This document shows positions 11,090 to 21,113 of a DNA stretch of 64,000 bases, one piece after another. Position 1 is the stretch's first letter. Each line of letters starts with the position of its first letter. The stretch is from Nipponacmea schrenckii. Lineage: Eukaryota; Mollusca; Gastropoda; Lottiidae. The notes below the pieces were generated by a model. It searched no databases and had not been told where the DNA came from. It worked only from the letters and a program-made list of their open reading frames with translations. The stretch covers positions 2,418,001 to 2,482,000 of the forward strand of contig JAUJPP010000002.1 in NCBI GenBank assembly GCA_030562195.1. The letters are read 5' to 3'. The translations under genes were made by a program, and so were the position numbers.

Positions 11090-11350
11090 AATGAAAATAA
11101 GTCTAGGTTAGAAGGGGAATGTTCAGTTGTATTTAAATAATTGTGAAATTTTAATATGTTAGCGTAAAATGTAGGAATCAGGTATGCAAAAGAAGACGGA
11201 TTGGGTGTTGGAAATAAAGAAAGATGAAAATATAAGTGAAAAATGCAAAAATATATTAATTAAATAACACTAACAATAATGTAGAAAAGCAAAACAAAAA
11301 CTTACATAAATGACACGAACCGGTTTTCGAAATATTATTCTTTATCAAGT
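11090..11350 (-). mobile_element. PLE 5' terminal (pLTR-like) region with hammerhead-like core
   Basis: It is nearly identical to 16809-16978 and partly to 19711-19746 and 23390-23424. On the minus strand the end reads GACACTTGATAAAG, a short AT-rich hairpin, then CGAAAAC, then GTGTC. The flanking GACAC/GTGTC pair and the order (CUGAUGA-like, hairpin, CGAAA) resemble the hammerhead ribozymes known in PLE termini, but the core departs from consensus. Confidence 0.5.
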
Positions 11351-11884
11351 GTCGAGAAATACTTATTCTGCACATTTTTCCACAAGAAGTGTTCAAACAT
11401 AAATATTTTTTTGCTTGCAAAGTTACAAAGCTACAAAGCTGGAATCTTTAGGCGATGTCTACATGGGCTATCTAGGCATGTGAGAGAAAATAGAAATCAA
11501 ATATATATCATACTTTAGGAGATACTCTTGAAAATATGGGTATTTGGCTTTGCAAAAGAAGTGCTAAATAGAATAATGTTTAGCTTGCAAATTACAAAGC
11601 TACAAAGCTGGGATCTTTAGGCAATATATACATGGGCTACCTAGACATGTGAGAAAAAAAAGAAATCAAAACATGAACATACTTTAGGAGAAAATATGGG
11701 TATTTGGCCTGCAAAAGAAGTGCTCAAATACAAATAAATTTGTTGGTTGCTAAGTTAGAAAGCTGAAATTTGCAGGCATTATGCACATGGGCCATCTGTC
11801 TGGACATGTAAGAAAAACAGAACTCAAATATCTAAAATAATTTAAGAAAAACACTTTAAAATAAGGTCTTTGTTTTGCATTTAG
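11351..11884 (-). repeat. S340 satellite fragment between PLE and left arm
   Basis: Two to three diverged units have CACAAGAAGTG, CTTGCAAAGTTACAAAGC and CATGGGCTA landmarks. It ends at the M100-derived edge of the left inverted arm. Confidence 0.8.
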
Positions 11885-12215
11885 ATTAAAACGCTCATCC
11901 ATAAATTCAAGACAGAGGTCCTAGGGAAAATCCGAGAACCGAATGATGTTGAAGGGATTTTTTTTCCGCAAATTAGATTAAAACGCTCGTTTAGTTTGGA
12001 AGTTGTTAAACCCTACTTTAGGGGAACAGAGTAACCTCATGAAACTGAGAAGATGCAATATCTCCTAGCCATATACGAGCCATTCAGCAGCTACAACTCT
12101 AATCACAATACCCAAGAGTGCCCCAATCTCACCATGTAAAAATACTATTTTAAACGTTTGCAATTCGCGCATCATTCCCCTATTTTTCATATATTCAACA
12201 TTTGAAAACATAACA

Positions 12216-12560
12216 TATGCTGGCGATTAGGTGCCTGAATCTGAGATCGCTGGTTCGAAACCCGTTCGGGTCTCAGCCAATTTTTAGCACGATAATCTAT
12301 GCTATACCAAGAAAGTATTATCCCAATAACGAAAATATTGTTATAATATGTGCAATTTTTAGCCCAACTGTCTTCAGACGGACGTATACATCCATTTGAT
12401 TCTTGATTCCTCGATTGATTGCATAGTTAGGTCTTAATTTTAAGTCCTAGTGTTCTAGTTGGTGTAAATGATACATTTATAGTTCAGACATCCGGACTAA
12501 ATTCTGCAAAAGTTAAACAAACCAATCAATGATGCCCTCTCCTATATTAACATTGTATAT
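12216..12560 (+). mobile_element. tRNA-derived SINE-like element (left arm copy)
   Basis: The tRNA-like head GCTGGCGATTAGGTGCCTG is followed by a B-box-like GGTTCGAAACCC and then by a non-tRNA body (GTTGGTGTAAATGATACATT, CAGACATCCGGACTAAA). The head cannot fold as a functional tRNA with a proper acceptor stem. The same element is at 49.50-49.82 kb on the minus strand in the right arm, so its insertion predates the arm duplication. Confidence 0.65.
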
Positions 12561-12785
12561 CATGACCTGTACTTGTGTGACCTATTCTCTGAGTTTAAAG
12601 AGAATAAAATGTCATATTTATAAGTGTCAGGAGATTAATTAAAATAATTAACAATATAGATCTATCTTTTCAAATTACATTCCATGAATCATGTCCACAA
12701 GCCAAAAATTAGATGATAGAGAGATGAAAAGAGTAAAAATTCCTGCAGATTCAAATTCTTAATTAATAGAACATAGTGTATTTAC

Positions 12786-12824
12786 CTTCAACAAGTATAT
12801 ATTTCCTAAATCATAACCGGTCAT
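12786..12824 (-). other. Putative first coding mini-exon, copy L1 (MTGYDLGNIYLLK + GT donor)
   Basis: This is a 39-nt ATG-initiated open segment followed directly by a GTAAA donor-like sequence. Two CACGTG E-boxes lie 48 and 67 bp upstream on the same strand (12872-12877 and 12891-12896). Three homologous copies exist (13657-13695, 48088-48126, 49214-49252). Conservation of ATG, length and donor hints at a real 5' exon, but no downstream coding exon was found. Confidence 0.35.
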
Positions 12825-12936
12825 CTTGAAATATTTCTTGTAATTGTTTGTTGTGTGACGTGTTTTGAATTCACGTGTCCTTTAATATTGCACGTGCTTG
12901 AGTATTTCTTATGATTTGTTTATACAGTATTTTTAA

Positions 12937-13340
12937 AGGGATAATAGGCGTTAGAACGAACATACAATTTTAAGTTCACTCAAATTTGGACAATAACAGT
13001 ATATACCCATCAGTGGACTCACCTATACATCAAAATCCCTCTAAAATCCGATAAATCCCCAAAATAAAGTAGTTAATCATAAAACGCTTGAGCAATCCAT
13101 CAAGCGATATTCAAATTGTGTAAATATAAAGGGAAGTAACTCTAACATGTGGGTTTTCACGCGTCCTTGACCCCTACTGTTGAATTCCACAATGATGTTT
13201 TAGCGCTGATTTACCAGACGCTTTTATTCTCAAACTGAGAAATTTGGTAAAGTGTGGGATGCATACTTATTTAACTAATAGTCAATATGAAACACAAATA
13301 TAAGCCGTAGGACGAGTGTATTCTAACGCCTATTATCCCT
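12937..13340. mobile_element. piggyBac-type MITE with TTAA target site (left arm only)
   Basis: Terminal inverted repeats of about 20 bp (AGGGATAATAGGCGTTAGAA) lie at 12937-12956 and 13321-13340, flanked by TTAA at 12933-12936 and 13341-13344. The right arm at about 49.10 kb has the same flanks with one TTAA and no element. A second family member is at 62758-63224. No ORF is present, so it is non-autonomous. Confidence 0.93.
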
Positions 13341-13656
13341 TTAATAGGTAAATGTCCGTGAAATGCTTAATGTTTACATAATGTGTGCTCTTGTTTATAT
13401 TTTAGTCAAAAGGCTAATAGTACAATTTCGAGGTTGCTACTACTACAAATACTTGCTCAACAATAAATAGATTGCATAAAATGTATTATTAAACCAATAG
13501 GTCTATATATTTAATAAATCTATATATTATATCGAAAGAACCTGGGTTCAAAGCCCTCAAAATTATCACTATCGTTCCAGGGTTCGTGCTTTTGAGAGAA
13601 GGCTGTATGTGATCACTTAGTAAAAGTAAACAAATGCAGTACAAAATTAGATTTAC

Positions 13657-13695
13657 CTCGAACAAGTATATTTTTCCTAAATCATAACCGGTCAT
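13657..13695 (-). other. Putative first coding mini-exon, copy L2 (MTGYDLGKIYLFE + GT donor)
   Basis: It is homologous to 12786-12824 and lies in a ~880-bp internal tandem duplication of the arm. One CACGTG is upstream (13762-13767). It is followed by GTAAAT on the minus strand. Confidence 0.35.
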
Positions 13696-14342
13696 CGTGA
13701 AATATTTCTTGTAATTGTTTGTTGTATGACGTGTTTTGATCTCTTGTGACCTATAATATTGCACGTGCATGAGTATTTCTTATGATTTGTTTATACAATA
13801 TTTTTAATGAGTAAATGTTCGTGAGATGTCTAATGTTTAATCTCTTGATTTTTCTAGATTTGGAATAGCAGCCTCAAAGTAGCACTGTTAGTCTTAGAAT
13901 GTCTTTGCATTGATGAAAATAATTATTTTTTGTTTACAATGAAAAAAAAAAAATACATTTCCGTTTAGAAATTTCAACATAATATGTACTCATATAAATA
14001 TTTTAATCAAAGGCTTATAGTACAATTTCGAGGTTGCTATTCCACTTTTCATAAATATGATAAAAAAAAATAATAAAACAACTACTTGTTTATATTATAA
14101 ACCAATATGTCTATATATCTAATAAATCTATAAATTATATCGAAAGGAACCTGGGTTCGAGGACCTCAAACTTATTACTATCATTCCAGTGTGCGTGCTC
14201 TTGAGAGTAGGCTGTAACAATTAAAAATCAATCAAAAAAAAGAAAGAAATAAAAACTAGATCCCCAGGCTTCGCGAGGTTCTGACGCAGTGCGTTGCAGT
14301 TTTGATATACGCTTTAAAACTACCCCACAATGTAACCGTAGA

Positions 14343-16180
14343 ACAGAAACGTTATTTTACATAGTATAAGTCGTTTTATTTCAAAGTATAATCGGTTCGC
14401 TGAAACTCATGTCTCATATATATCGCCCAAACGCATAATTCAACAAAACAGCTTTTAACGATGAAATTCGCAATTTTCAAATGGTGATAAAACGGAAAGT
14501 ATACATCGTACAACAAAATATATATATCAATGGATAGATCTTATCGACAGCTATCACATATTTTCAGCTCACAATGTCATCAAAGGTCAAGGTTACAATA
14601 TACGACCATTTGAAGTTTTTATATATTACTATCAGATAAAATATCAAAATCAAAATTCAAAAATCTGATTCCAAATATAATTCAGTAATCGACATTACAT
14701 TCTATAGACATCAAAATTACACAAATCGGAGCAACCCCAGAGGCCCAATTTCGATTTAAAGAAATTTACGCACAGTTACTATAGAAGAAAATACAAAATT
14801 TTCATAAAACTAAAAAGCGCAGTTTTGGTGGAAATATGTCGTTATATATATCATTACTAAGAGCAGATAAATTCTTATTAGGTTCAATATGAATTTTTTT
14901 ATTTATAAATTAGTTCACGTGACAGAGCTCTTTAAAAATAAAAATCATAAATTTCAATTGGCTATAAAAGCGGAAGTAATAATCGTACAACACAAATGAA
15001 TAAAACCGTGGATAGATATCATCAAGGGCAATAAATTGTGTTCAGGTCACAATGTCACCAAAGGTCAAGGTCACAAAATATGGGCCTTTTAAGTTTTGGT
15101 CATTACCTATAGAATTAAAATGGAAATAAAAGAAAATCAGAATCAAAATTCAAAAATCGGCTCCCAAATAAAGTTGCGCAATCGACTCTTTTGCTTCCGG
15201 TCCGGATTTTTTTATCCTCGTTTTTTTGTATGACTATTTCTAGCATATCGCAAAAATACTTTTTGAAATATCTTGAAAATTCCGGAAGTTTATTTTTAAA
15301 TTTTAAGAGCGAATAACGTCAATACCGGAAGTGATTTCGAAAATTTGAAAAATGATTTTCGATCGCATTTAAGTGTCTATTTACCTATCAGTTTTCAAGT
15401 GGATGGAAATAAAATTGTAGAAGTTGATAAAAACGCAAATATTAAAATGAAAAAAGTCAGCTACAAAAGTAATGAAATTAGCAGTTTGAAAATGCTAGCA
15501 AAAGTAATTCTGTCAAAATCAGTTGAAAAATAGAGGTAATAAATAGCAAAAACCAAACGAAGCCATTGCCCACATCTCGTTTCCGGTCAATCTGAATGAC
15601 GTCATTTTGCATTTAACAAATAGTAGTCTCGCAGTTTGAATGGCAGACAGCAACAGGTAGTTTGCAGCAAGTTGCATTCTTAGAAAATAATCGAGGGTAA
15701 AATTCGAAAAGACATTTCGAAAAAGAAAACCTCAAAACATTGATTAACTGTAGTCAAAGATATTTAGTATAAATGTCCTACAGTTGTTGTTGGCAGTGAC
15801 AAAAAACATGATCAGTGGTATTAGGGAAATTATTTTGCTTTAACTTTTTTTTAGCTTGGACTCAACCCTTGGGTACCATCCATGGTTAGATTTGTATAGC
15901 TTTTATTACAAATTAAAAACAATTCGATTTGTCAGAAATATTAAACCTTATGTATATGAAATTGTGTATTGGTGATATTTCAATAAGTGAAGGTTTTGTA
16001 TGAAAACCTGAGGTGAGTGAGTCAGTTTCTTAATGTACATCAGTTTGCAGCATTCAACTTTTTATTCTTTTCGTGTCTTTGTGATAATGACCTTTATGGC
16101 CAATCATTTCTATAGCAATTAAGGACATCTGTCAGAAAATTGAAATTCTCAAAATAGAAGCCATAAGTACACATCTAAAG
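14343..16180. other. Left-arm-specific 1.84-kb block with ~480-bp tandem duplication
   Basis: It is absent from the right arm, where flanking sequence is continuous near 47.44-47.45 kb. It contains two related ~480-bp units (about 14460-14940 and 14940-15420), each with a CAATGTCA, CAAAGGTCAAGGT block (15057-15080 in the second). A 62-residue ORF at 15345-15533 has no recognisable domain. Whether this is an insertion in the left arm or a deletion in the right is undecided, and no clear target duplication was found. Confidence 0.6.
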
Positions 16181-16308
16181 GCAATTTGGCTTTGGCATCT
16201 AATAAAACAGAATATGATATGCCATTTAGCAATAACGTGAACTAAACCTCATTTCCCAGATTATTGTGAATTCAATCATCAGAATTGACAAAATTAACCA
16301 ACCAATGT

Positions 16309-16808
16309 NNNNNNNNNNNNNNNNNNNNNNNNNNNNNNNNNNNNNNNNNNNNNNNNNNNNNNNNNNNNNNNNNNNNNNNNNNNNNNNNNNNNNNNNNNNN
16401 NNNNNNNNNNNNNNNNNNNNNNNNNNNNNNNNNNNNNNNNNNNNNNNNNNNNNNNNNNNNNNNNNNNNNNNNNNNNNNNNNNNNNNNNNNNNNNNNNNNN
16501 NNNNNNNNNNNNNNNNNNNNNNNNNNNNNNNNNNNNNNNNNNNNNNNNNNNNNNNNNNNNNNNNNNNNNNNNNNNNNNNNNNNNNNNNNNNNNNNNNNNN
16601 NNNNNNNNNNNNNNNNNNNNNNNNNNNNNNNNNNNNNNNNNNNNNNNNNNNNNNNNNNNNNNNNNNNNNNNNNNNNNNNNNNNNNNNNNNNNNNNNNNNN
16701 NNNNNNNNNNNNNNNNNNNNNNNNNNNNNNNNNNNNNNNNNNNNNNNNNNNNNNNNNNNNNNNNNNNNNNNNNNNNNNNNNNNNNNNNNNNNNNNNNNNN
16801 NNNNNNNN
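16309..16808. other. Assembly gap of exactly 500 N
   Basis: The round size indicates a placeholder. Left of it the inverted arm ends; right of it a PLE 5' terminal region begins, so a PLE body could be missing here. Any frame crossing the gap is meaningless. Confidence 0.99.
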
Positions 16809-16978
16809 GACGGATTGCGTGTTGGAAATAAAGAAAGATGAAAATATAAGTGAAAATGCAAAAATATATATTAATTAAATAACACTAACAATAATGTAGA
16901 AAAGCAAAACAAAAACTTACATAAATGACACGAACCGGTTTTCGAAATATTATTCTTTATCAAGTGTCGAGAAATAGT
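16809..16978 (-). mobile_element. PLE 5' terminal region remnant
   Basis: It matches 11191-11350 almost base for base, including CACGAACCGGTTTTCG and TTCTTTATCAAGTGTCGAG. The ORF1 side is lost in the gap. Confidence 0.85.
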
Positions 16979-17429
16979 AAAGATTAAAATTTTGGTGGTG
17001 ATTTATACTATTTGAGATAATTGTTAATTAATTGAGTAAATCATGTCATATGTTTGATCAAATGAGGATTTAGTGATTGAATTAAAAATTGGATTTTAAG
17101 GATAAATTTTGATTATACCTGAGTACCAGGATTAGGGTACTAAGAGTACAATTTACAAATAAGAAAAACATAAAAAATAAAAGAATAAAGAAATAAATTA
17201 TGGATTGGATTAATGAGAACTAATTAAAAATTTTGATTATATCTGATTAGTAATCAAGATGGATTAGGTTATCTCGGGTACAATTTACAACAAAGAAATA
17301 CAAACTATAACAATGAAAAAAGTAATCAAATAATAATATAATGGGGACTAATGCAATTTTTTAGGGCGGAAGTTTGTTACATGTACAGAGGAACAAATTT
17401 CATTATCAATACATATACAATATATACAA
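16979..17429. other. AT-rich intergenic stretch with a diverged ~140-bp duplication
   Basis: Segments around 17090-17190 and 17225-17310 share TTTTGATTATA, GGATTAGG and GTACAATTTACAA. No gene is seen. Confidence 0.5.
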
Positions 17430-18070
17430 AACTCAAATAAAAATTAAAAGCGTGAAAAATACATAAAGAGGATGATATAATACAAGGAATCCCAAGTCAA
17501 AATAAGTTATCTGGTCTGGCCTGGCACGGACAGTATTAGATTTGCCTCTTTTGGTCAATAGGCAAGCCAAACACAACAATTTTTCAAAGTACTTTTTGTT
17601 CCATTGCAGATATTTGAGTTGTGTTTTTTTCTTAAATTGACAGCTAGCCCATGTGGATGTTTGTGGCAAATCGCAGCTCTCTAGCTTGGTAACTTTTTGT
17701 ATGAATCACAGTTTTGAAAACCCAAATTGCTAGTTTGCAAAGTTATGGATTTTAATTAGGTTTTATGGGTTTTATGAACTCCCAAAGCTGTCAGGAGTGG
17801 GAGTCATATATCGCTGCACTGGCCTATATGCAAGCCATATACCAACTTTTTCCAAAGTTTTTCTTGATCTATGGCAGATATTTGAGTTCTTTTTTGTCCA
17901 CGTGTCCAGATAGCCTATGTGGATGTTTGTGGCAAATCGCAGTTCTCTAGCTTGGTATCTTTTTTCGCAAAAAATCTATTTTGTGTTTGAGCACCTTCCT
18001 GTGAATCACAGTGTGCAATGATTAAATTGCTAGTTTGCAAAGTTATGGATTTTTTTAACTCCTTGAGCTG
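17430..18070 (+). repeat. S340 satellite block, first copy of the tandem segment
   Basis: Two units have ATGCAAGCCA, GCCCATGTGGATG-like and TGTGAATCACAG landmarks. The block is paralogous to 21.12-21.84 kb. Confidence 0.85.
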
Positions 18071-18499
18071 TCAGAAGTAGGAAATGGCCAAGACTTGAGC
18101 TAAATTTGTTTATTTGAAAAAGTCAGTCATTGGTCATAATATGTTGGTTCGGAGCAAAAATGTATCTGCATTTACCCTTAAAGTGAGAAAATGGGATTTA
18201 ATCACAAATCATATCACAAAAGGAATAAACTTTATATGTTATATATATATAATATCTATATTATGTAAATGCTTTCTCCATAAAAAAAAACAATTTGGTT
18301 GCCATTAGCAACTGTACAAAATGTTACGTCAGTTTTGCTCCAAACTTCATAATAGATATTTGGCAATGCATAAATGTTGTATGTGACAGTTTGTTGATTT
18401 TCTTCATCAAAAATACACGTTTAGATTAAATAATAACAATTTAATTAATCTTTAATTCAATTCATGGTTTATGAATACATATTTATCAACCTTAAGCGC

Positions 18500-18739
18500 T
18501 CATTTACAATCATCTACTGGCAAATATGTGTAAAATGGATGACAATCGGTAGGAATATATTCGATTAGTTTCATCAGATCTTTCTTCTTTTCAAAGTCAA
18601 TTGGAATTCCAGCTGAATAAGCGCACGGTATACTATAGGAGGAGTAGATAAATGTCTGACCACGTTTTCTGTATGATTTTTTTTCTATAAAATCTCCATT
18701 TATCTCAGATGAGAAAGACACTTTCACATCCTTGGGTTC
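18500..18739 (-). CDS. Orphan 3' terminal exon of an unrecognised protein, copy A
   Basis: On the minus strand an acceptor ATATTCTTAG precedes GAACCCAAGG at 18739. The frame then stays open for 79 codons to a TGA at 18500-18502. Readable pieces are NGDFIEKKSYRKRG, TFIYSSYSIPCAYSAGIPID and EYIPTDCHPFYTYLPVDD. It is compact and mixed-charge with aromatic-rich ends and no signal peptide or membrane segment. I do not recognise the family. No upstream exons of the same gene were found on this strand, so it may be an exon carried here by duplication. Copy B (22232-22465) differs at about seven codons, only one of them silently, which does not favour current constraint. Confidence 0.45.
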   Translation of the reverse strand, partial: EPKDVKVSFSSEINGDFIEKKSYRKRGQTFIYSSYSIPCAYSAGIPIDFEKKKDLMKLIEYIPTDCHPFYTYLPVDDCK

Positions 18740-19063
18740 CTAAGAATATTTGATATGGTAAATCGTAATAATGCCACTGAATGCATCATGCTTGCAACTT
18801 GTTAAATTCAAATGATCAAAATTCTTTGTGAGTAATTTCTTGTACAAAATATGCATTGCGTTTATTAGCAGATTTCATGTGTTATATAGTTGGATGGAAG
18901 GTATATGTCAGATCTTTTGATGCTGCCCTCGATGCACGAGTGCATAGAATCACACTCATGTTGACTGTGACCTGATTCAAAGAATTTATGTTCGATGGTT
19001 TTGATGTTGGTAGAATTGTGGAGAAAATGAATAAGAGATGTACACATTATTTAGCAATCACAG

Positions 19064-19710
19064 GCTGAGTTAGACGTTTCTCATAAGAGCGACGGGCCCA
19101 AGAGAGGGCATGGGCAATAATGCAGTCGATGGCTGGTTGTGATAAAGGCTTGGTTCGGATGAAGACGAGTTCTTCTTGAATGATGGTTTGATAATGATCG
19201 ATCAGATCCTGTGTTACCTTCGAGAGTCATGTCCGATTGAGGGATCTAAAATTCGCGTCGACATCTGATGTTTTCATTGCTGTCCAACTTAGAGACTTTG
19301 CGTTTGAAGGTGAAAGCTGGTTTTAGATATACACACTGCAAAACTTGGAAGAATACCTTAAAAAAGGGTTCTTCCTCATTATGAGTGGGAACTGGCTGGC
19401 GTCTGTGTGTTGGTGTGCGTTTCTGGTGGTTATCTTTGGATGGGTAGGCTGTGTTGTGGGCAGGTCGATGGTTATCTCTGGATGGATAGACAGTGTTGTG
19501 GGTTGATCGATGGTGGGTGGGATATAAATGGCTTAATTGGTTGGTGGTCGACGGTTGGTAGGTGATAGAGTCTATGGAATACTGGGCCGTTGTAGGGTAC
19601 GTGATGTTTGTTTGGTTGGCGATTAGAATTGCGATGTCTGGCTTCTTGCCAGTGGTTGTCGAAGTTGCGGAGCATAATGAAAACATGTCTAGGCTAGACG
19701 GGGAATGTTC
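19064..19710 (-). pseudogene. PLE ORF1 fragment, copy A
   Basis: It corresponds to about 10405-11125 of PLE copy 1. The start region MLRNFDNHWQEARHRN is kept, then a Pro/His/Asn-rich stretch and the part encoding EEPFFKVFFQVLQC. Deletions and frame changes are present, and the SGNH part and ORF2 are absent. It is joined directly to a short PLE 5' terminal piece (19711-19746), skipping about 180 bp present in copy 1. Confidence 0.8.
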
Positions 19711-20052
19711 AGCGGTTTTCGAAATATTATTCTTTATCAAGTGTCAAACAGTATTAGCTCAGAAAGGGCTATGGCCGTTTCAAAGATATGGTTTCCGCAT
19801 ATCAAACGAAAAAGTTTATCGTTGCGCATCTTCTGCTCACGGATTGGTGTAGAAAACATTGAATTGGAGGGCTTCCATGGTACAAAAACAACCCATACAG
19901 TACTCGCTAGTGGCTCTATAAGGGTTAATGAGCGGTCAAAGCCAATTAGAGTTTACTATGCACAGCCTTATCCAGTTTCGATAAATCTTTACTCTATTAT
20001 AAGAATGAGAGGAAAGTCAGTGTTAGATGGTGACGAGAACATAGTCTCATAA
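19711..20052 (+). CDS. Unrecognised ORF containing GFHGTK motif, copy A
   Basis: The frame (105-115 residues, stop at 20050-20052) starts inside the PLE terminus and continues into unique sequence. Readable parts are RIGVENIELEGFHGTKTTHT, SKPIRVYYAQPYPVSINLYS and SVLDGDENIVS. Copy B (23403-23708) ends at the same stop. The GFHGTK motif resembles the HGT of ADP-ribosyltransferase-like folds only superficially. A frame change relative to copy B near 19815-19840 suggests decay. It could be the end of a host exon next to which the PLE fragment landed. I do not assign a function. Confidence 0.3.
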   Translation, partial: SGFRNIILYQVSNSISSERAMAVSKIWFPHIKRKSLSLRIFCSRIGVENIELEGFHGTKTTHTVLASGSIRVNERSKPIRVYYAQPYPVSINLYSIIRMRGKSVLDGDENIVS

Positions 20053-20117
20053 AAGCACTGACGTAGGTCACAATGTAAAGAGTCAGTGTTCGACTTAATA
20101 GAAAAAAAATGCAAAAA

Positions 20118-20206
20118 GCCTGAACAGGGAATCGAACACCCGACCTCAAAGTTGTCGAGCAAAAGGTTGCCGAGCCATCGCCAAACCCACCAGGCCACCG
20201 AGACCG
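20118..20206 (-). mobile_element. tRNA-like SINE head, copy A
   Basis: On the minus strand the sequence begins GGTCTCGGTGGCCTGG, with an A-box-like TGGCCTGGTGGG and a B-box-like GTTCGATTCCC. The ends do not pair as an acceptor stem, so it is tRNA-derived rather than a tRNA gene. The body continues toward 20053. Confidence 0.6.
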
Positions 20207-20638
20207 ATAACCTTACGTGACCCCTTACAACCTAGCCCATATTTGGATAGAGGAAGCGACATCTTTTGGTCAGTGTTTACGCTAGAATTGGTACAGATTA
20301 ATTAACGAAAGGAAAAGTTGGGTAAGCTATCATCTTTGCTTTCAAGTTTACTAAAATGTATTACATTTGGGAAAAACATTTTAGCAAATTTAGAATCGAA
20401 AAAAAGGGCGAAAATTGTTTCGATCTGTCTCAGGTTTACTGGTGTTGTTCAAAATGTATGACGAAGAAAGCTTTCAATTTTGCATCGACTAATGCCCTTG
20501 AATTCGTTTCGTCGTTTTTTTTTTTTCTTTTGTTTTTTGCGCATAGGTTAGATCAAGACCGACCATTTCCGTCTCGAAGATCAGGACAGTGACTATGAAA
20601 TTCAGTTAGGATACTAAAGTACTAGTATTATGAGTTTA

Positions 20639-20826
20639 ATTTCAGTCTGGTTAAACCGGACGAAAATCATAAGGACAGATTTTACGCCTGGATGATTAAG
20701 ACTACGATAAATTACAACCCAAGCTTTACCCTTGTAAAACGAGACAATCGTGACATTCGAAAGTTATTTGTACGAATGTGGACTTTCACACAGTTGGGCG
20801 GCTTGGCTCAACATTTTGGCTCATAA
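20639..20826 (+). CDS. Unrecognised exon-like ORF (terminal), copy A
   Basis: After TTTAATTTCAG (acceptor-like) an open frame of about 62 codons runs to TAA at 20824-20826. Readable parts are VKPDENHKDRFYAWMIKTTI, SFTLVKRDNRDIRKLF and MWTFTQLGGLAQHFGS. A short upstream open segment around 20551-20600 (TDHFRLEDQDSDYEIQ) could be the preceding exon; copy B has a GTTAGT donor there. Copy B carries a 1-nt deletion that breaks this frame. Composition is protein-like and non-repetitive, but I do not recognise the family. Confidence 0.4.
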
Positions 20827-21113
20827 ATCGCTTACTTATAATTTACAACCGCTAGTTTTTTTTAATGAGACATACAAACACGTTGCAAAAGAGGTCACAA
20901 AATCTCGGTAGCCTAATCTAGAAAAAAATCCACAAAATTTTTCATTTTTGGCCAGTTAGATACGAGTAATTCCGAACAAACCCTGACTTGAAGGTTCAGA
21001 ACGTGCCGACAAATTAGACCAATTATCACCAATCAGTGTCACTCAACCTGAATTTTCAATCAGTAGATTGAAACTGAACTGCGATTGGATAATGATATTT
21101 CAACCAATGAACT

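Larger units (their letters stand above)
7022..11350 (-). mobile_element. Penelope-like retroelement copy 1 (two ORFs, degenerate)
   Basis: The element body on the minus strand runs from a 5' terminal region (11090-11350) through ORF1 (about 11089-9409) and ORF2 (about 9394-7235) to the 3' end near 7022. S340 sequence lies on both sides (AACGTTAAAAATCGCTATTAAC at the left, TTATTCTGCACA at the right), so it inserted into the satellite. The 5' terminal block with CGGTTTTCGAAATATTATTC recurs at 16.94, 19.71 and 23.39 kb. A second copy with ORF2 is at 24.78-29.09 kb. Confidence 0.85.
11885..16308. repeat. Left arm of long inverted repeat
   Basis: It aligns in reverse complement with 47309-50161. 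Matching blocks are 11885-12932 with 50161-49100, 13345-13500 with 49100-48775, 13500-14343 with 48268-47450, and 16180-16308 with 47440-47309. Arm-specific insertions are a TTAA MITE (12937-13340) and a 1.84-kb block (14343-16180). The M100 monomer at 11885-12000 forms its outer edge, and the inner edge coincides with the assembly gap. Confidence 0.88.
17430..21113. repeat. Tandem segmental duplication, copy A (~3.7 kb)
   Basis: It contains, in the same order as copy B, an S340 block, an orphan minus-strand exon, a PLE ORF1 fragment, a PLE terminus, an unrecognised ORF, a tRNA-like SINE, a second unrecognised ORF and a CCAAT-containing tail. It ends at CAACCAATGA (21113), as copy B does (24693). 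Confidence 0.85.

Noticed and set aside
12216..12280. A functional tRNA gene
   Set aside because: A and B boxes are present but the acceptor and anticodon stems do not form, and the element has a SINE body and a second copy in the right arm. The same applies to 20118-20206 and 23776-23861.
16226..16878. Three ORFs of about 190-210 residues across the gap
   Set aside because: They consist almost entirely of N-derived unknown residues.
18581..18600. CTGATGA on the minus strand as a hammerhead core
   Set aside because: It lies within the open exon frame and lacks a following hairpin with GAAA and pairing flanks.
19989..20198. Minus-strand ORF beginning MAWWVWRWLG
   Set aside because: It is a translation of the tRNA-like SINE head and its body; the paralogue at 23612-23854 is the same artefact.
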